Of a DNA stretch of 64,000 bases, positions 61,967 to 64,000 are shown in pieces. Source of the stretch: DATFES01 sp035457725 (GTDB lineage Bacteria; Pseudomonadota; Alphaproteobacteria; CACIAM-22H2); the NCBI GenBank assembly GCA_035457725.1, contig DATIBC010000044.1, positions 1 through 64,000 of the forward strand, read 5' to 3'. A program made the translations under genes and the position numbers. The notes below the pieces were generated by a model. The model was not told the origin of the DNA. It saw nothing but the letters and a program-made list of their open reading frames with translations, and made no database searches. Positions within the stretch are counted from its first letter, which is position 1, and each line of letters starts with the position of its first letter.

Positions 61967-63187
61967 ATGGCCACCCAGCCAGCCCGTGCGGCAGCGAAGA
62001 AGCCCGGCGCCGCGAAGCCGACGTTTCAATGGGAAGATCCATTCCTGCTCGACGACCAATTCGCCGAAGACGAGCGCATGGTGCGCGACGCGGCGCGAGC
62101 GTACTGCCAAGAAAAGCTTATGCCGCGTGTACTCGAGGGGTTCCGCCACGAGAAATTCGATCGTGAGATCATGACCGAGATGGGCGCGCTCGGCTTCCTC
62201 GGCTCGACCATACAGGGCTACGGTTGCGCCGGCGTGAGTTACGTCTGTTACGGGCTCGTTGCGCGCGAGGTCGAAGGCGTCGATTCCGGTTATCGCTCGG
62301 CGATGAGCGTGCAGTCGTCACTGGTGATGCATCCGATCCATGCCTACGGAAACGAGGCGCAGCGGCAGAAGTATCTGCCCAAGCTCGCCAGCGGCGAGTG
62401 GGTCGGTTGTTTCGGCTTGACCGAGCCCGATCATGGCTCCGATCCCGCCGGCATGAAGTCGCGGGCCAAGAGGGTCGCCGGCGGCTACGTGTTACGCGGC
62501 GCCAAGATGTGGATCACCAACTCGCCCATCGCCGACGTCTTCGTGGTGTGGGCGAAGGACGACGACGGCGAGATCCGCGGCTTTATCCTCGAGCGGGGAA
62601 TGAAGGGTCTCAAGACTCCCAAGATCGAGGGCAAGTTTTCGCTTCGTGCGTCGACAACCGGCGAGATCGTCATGGAGGACGTCGAGGTCCCGGAGGACAG
62701 CCTGTTGCCAAACGTCGCCGGTCTAAAGGGTCCGTTCGGATGCCTGACGCGGGCGCGCTATGGGATCGCCTGGGGCGCCCTCGGGGCAGCCGAGTTTTGC
62801 TGGCATCGGGCGCGCAACTACACGCTGGAGCGCAAGCAGTTCGGCCGGCCGCTCGCCGCCAATCAGCTCGTCCAGAAGAAGCTCGCCGACATGCAGACCG
62901 AGATATCGATCGGATTGCAATCGTGCCTGCGCGTCGGGCGACTGATGGATGATGGCCGTGCGACGCCGGAGATGGTCTCGCTCATTAAGCGCAATTCCTG
63001 CGGCAAGGCTCTCGACATCGCGCGAGTGGCTCGCGACATGCATGGCGGCAACGGCGTCGCTGATGAATTCCACGTCATACGGCACGTTTTGAACCTCGAG
63101 GCGGTCAACACCTACGAGGGAACGCACGACATCCACGCCCTGATCCTCGGCCGCGCGCAGACCGGCATCCAGGCCTTCTCCAATTAG
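61967..63187 (+). CDS. gcdH: Glutaryl-CoA dehydrogenase
   Basis: A 406-residue acyl-CoA dehydrogenase from ATG 61967 (GGAG upstream). It shows the GCDH hallmark near the C-terminus, NTYEGTHDIHALILGRAQTG, with catalytic Glu384. Other FAD/substrate regions are CFGLTEPDHGSDPAGMKSRAKR, KMWITNSPIADVFVVWAKD and ARYGIAWGALGAAEFCWHRARNYTLERKQFG. It oxidises and decarboxylates glutaryl-CoA to crotonyl-CoA in lysine, tryptophan and aromatic degradation. It follows the RidA gene after 66 bases. Confidence 0.92.
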   Translation: MATQPARAAAKKPGAAKPTFQWEDPFLLDDQFAEDERMVRDAARAYCQEKLMPRVLEGFRHEKFDREIMTEMGALGFLGSTIQGYGCAGVSYVCYGLVAREVEGVDSGYRSAMSVQSSLVMHPIHAYGNEAQRQKYLPKLASGEWVGCFGLTEPDHGSDPAGMKSRAKRVAGGYVLRGAKMWITNSPIADVFVVWAKDDDGEIRGFILERGMKGLKTPKIEGKFSLRASTTGEIVMEDVEVPEDSLLPNVAGLKGPFGCLTRARYGIAWGALGAAEFCWHRARNYTLERKQFGRPLAANQLVQKKLADMQTEISIGLQSCLRVGRLMDDGRATPEMVSLIKRNSCGKALDIARVARDMHGGNGVADEFHVIRHVLNLEAVNTYEGTHDIHALILGRAQTGIQAFSN

Positions 63188-63358
63188 AGTGCGGTTCGCA
63201 TTGGTGGGACGACCCGCGTTGTGTCCCGCCCTTGGGCGAACTCCGGGCGCGAGGCAATGCGCGCGCCTTAGTAGTGACCCGGCCGAACCATGAGGACGCG
63301 AAACTCGACCGCGATCGGGCGGATCACGCGCTAACGGCGACTGGCAATAGTGCGCGAC

Positions 63359-63389
63359 GACGCAGGCGGGCGTGAGGCCCGCCTGCGTC
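63359..63389. terminator. Perfect 13-bp stem-loop between gcdH and marR
   Basis: GACGCAGGCGGGC at 63359-63371 pairs perfectly with GCCCGCCTGCGTC at 63377-63389 around the loop GTGAG. It lies between the convergent genes gcdH and the MarR-type regulator, 171 bases after the first and 56 after the second. No long T-run follows on either strand, so it may be a bidirectional but less efficient terminator. Confidence 0.6.
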
Positions 63390-63445
63390 AAAGGCGCATG
63401 GAGTTCTGGCGAACGAGGCGGTCGGGACGTCGTGCCGTTCGGCGA

Positions 63446-63919
63446 TCAGGCCGCAGTGGTGAGGACCTGGCTGCCTTTGGCCAGCGTACCGTTCCAGAAC
63501 CGCTCGAGCTGGCGCAGCGCCTCGGCCGCGGTGCGCAACTTGTCGGCGGTCATGATCGTCTTCTCCAGCTCGACCGACTGGGTTTGGAACGTCTGGTCGA
63601 GCCGGCGATGCAAATCGAGTCCCTTGGGCGTCAAGCGCACGCGAACCGACCGGCGGTCGTGCGGCGAGCGCGCCTGGGTGACGTAATCGTGCTCGATGAG
63701 TTTCTTCAGATTGTAGGAAACGTTGGAGCCAAGATAGTAGCCGCGGAGCGTCAACTCGCCGACCGTCACTTCTTCCGAGCCCACGTTGTAGAGGATCAAC
63801 GCTTGGACGTTGTTGATGTCGCGGATATTCAGACGGTCGAGGTCGCTCTTAACCACATCTAGAAAATGGCGATGCAAGCGCTCTATGAGGCCGACCGCGT
63901 CGAGATATGCGCTCTTCAT
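63446..63919 (-). CDS. MarR-family winged-helix transcriptional regulator (LdtR-like)
   Basis: A 157-residue regulator from ATG 63917-63919. It shows SAYLDAVGLIERLHRHFLDVVKSDLDRL, DINNVQALILYNVG, the winged helix GELTLRGYYLGSNVSYNLKKLIEHDYVTQARSPHDRRSVRVRLTPKG and a C-terminal dimer helix. The wording resembles LdtR-type MarR proteins of alphaproteobacteria, which respond to small ligands and control envelope genes; a role in regulating the neighbouring catabolic genes is another possibility. A near TTAA-N7-TTAC site lies at 63971-63985 upstream. Confidence 0.85.
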   Translation of the reverse strand: MKSAYLDAVGLIERLHRHFLDVVKSDLDRLNIRDINNVQALILYNVGSEEVTVGELTLRGYYLGSNVSYNLKKLIEHDYVTQARSPHDRRSVRVRLTPKGLDLHRRLDQTFQTQSVELEKTIMTADKLRTAAEALRQLERFWNGTLAKGSQVLTTAA

Positions 63920-64000
63920 AATAAAGTCCTTTCCCGGTGCTCGTCCGCGGGAAAGGATCAACGAAAACGGTTAATGTTCCCTTACCCACCCCGCAGAAGC

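Overview
The window looks like chromosomal DNA of a high-GC alphaproteobacterium. The evidence is gene order: alaC-type aminotransferase/hom/glpX/recJ, merR/ihfA/fabH/plsX/rpmF/DUF177 with a cytochrome bc1 assembly chaperone next to bamE, and rpiB/glyA/nrdR/ribD/ribE/ribB/ribH/nusB/thiL. It also carries a MucR/Ros-type regulator, a class I PHA synthase, a bactofilin, a PdhS-like histidine kinase and a CtrA-like TTAA-N7-TTAA site. I favour Rhodospirillales-like or a neighbouring order but cannot fix the genus. I see no IS element, prophage, CRISPR array or integrase; this is mostly core genome with short accessory patches.

Layout. 1-4565: secreted or envelope proteins of mostly unknown function (Sel1-repeat protein, DUF4239 membrane protein, small lipoprotein, OmpA-domain protein) and a DOPA-dioxygenase-like protein. 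4566-4874 is an AT-rich gap. 4875-9699: SAF-domain oxidoreductase, a YeeE/YedE pair, and a BKACE enzyme overlapping a secreted helical-repeat protein. 9708-15585: HerA-like ATPase, SDR, orphan sensor kinase, bactofilin. 15778-21123: the recJ/glpX/hom/aminotransferase operon. 21198-24381: lipoprotein, phaC, gamma carbonic anhydrase. 24381-26683: argC, rpsI, rplM. 26828-31485: thioesterase, two crotonases, CoA-binding protein, metY, VOC protein. 31503-38910: transporters, cutA, PilZ protein, small proteins, methyltransferase, tRNA-Pro(GGG), MerR regulator. 38914-43606: ihfA, fatty acid/phospholipid genes, rpmF, DUF177, bc1 chaperone, bamE. 43674-47149: proton-pumping pyrophosphatase and an MFS protein. 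47194-54433: riboflavin/nusB/thiL operon with nrdR, glyA and rpiB upstream. 54763-63919: mucR, a complete Liv-type ABC transporter operon with a DUF6867 gene, then divergently a thioesterase, a RidA protein, glutaryl-CoA dehydrogenase and a MarR regulator.

How the genes work together. Homoserine dehydrogenase and MetY link aspartate-family and sulfur amino acid synthesis; GlyA supplies one-carbon units; the rib genes make lumazine and riboflavin. FabH and PlsX connect fatty acid and phospholipid synthesis, and PhaC stores excess acyl-CoA. The last 9 kb reads as an uptake-plus-CoA-catabolism locus. The most notable points are a RibB whose fused GTP cyclohydrolase II domain has lost all zinc-binding cysteines, two AT-rich islands 50 kb apart that share an 18-19 bp motif (one in front of mucR), two neighbouring crotonases missing usual catalytic glutamates, and a possible 22-codon ORF ahead of the bactofilin gene. 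No clearly new multi-gene system was found.
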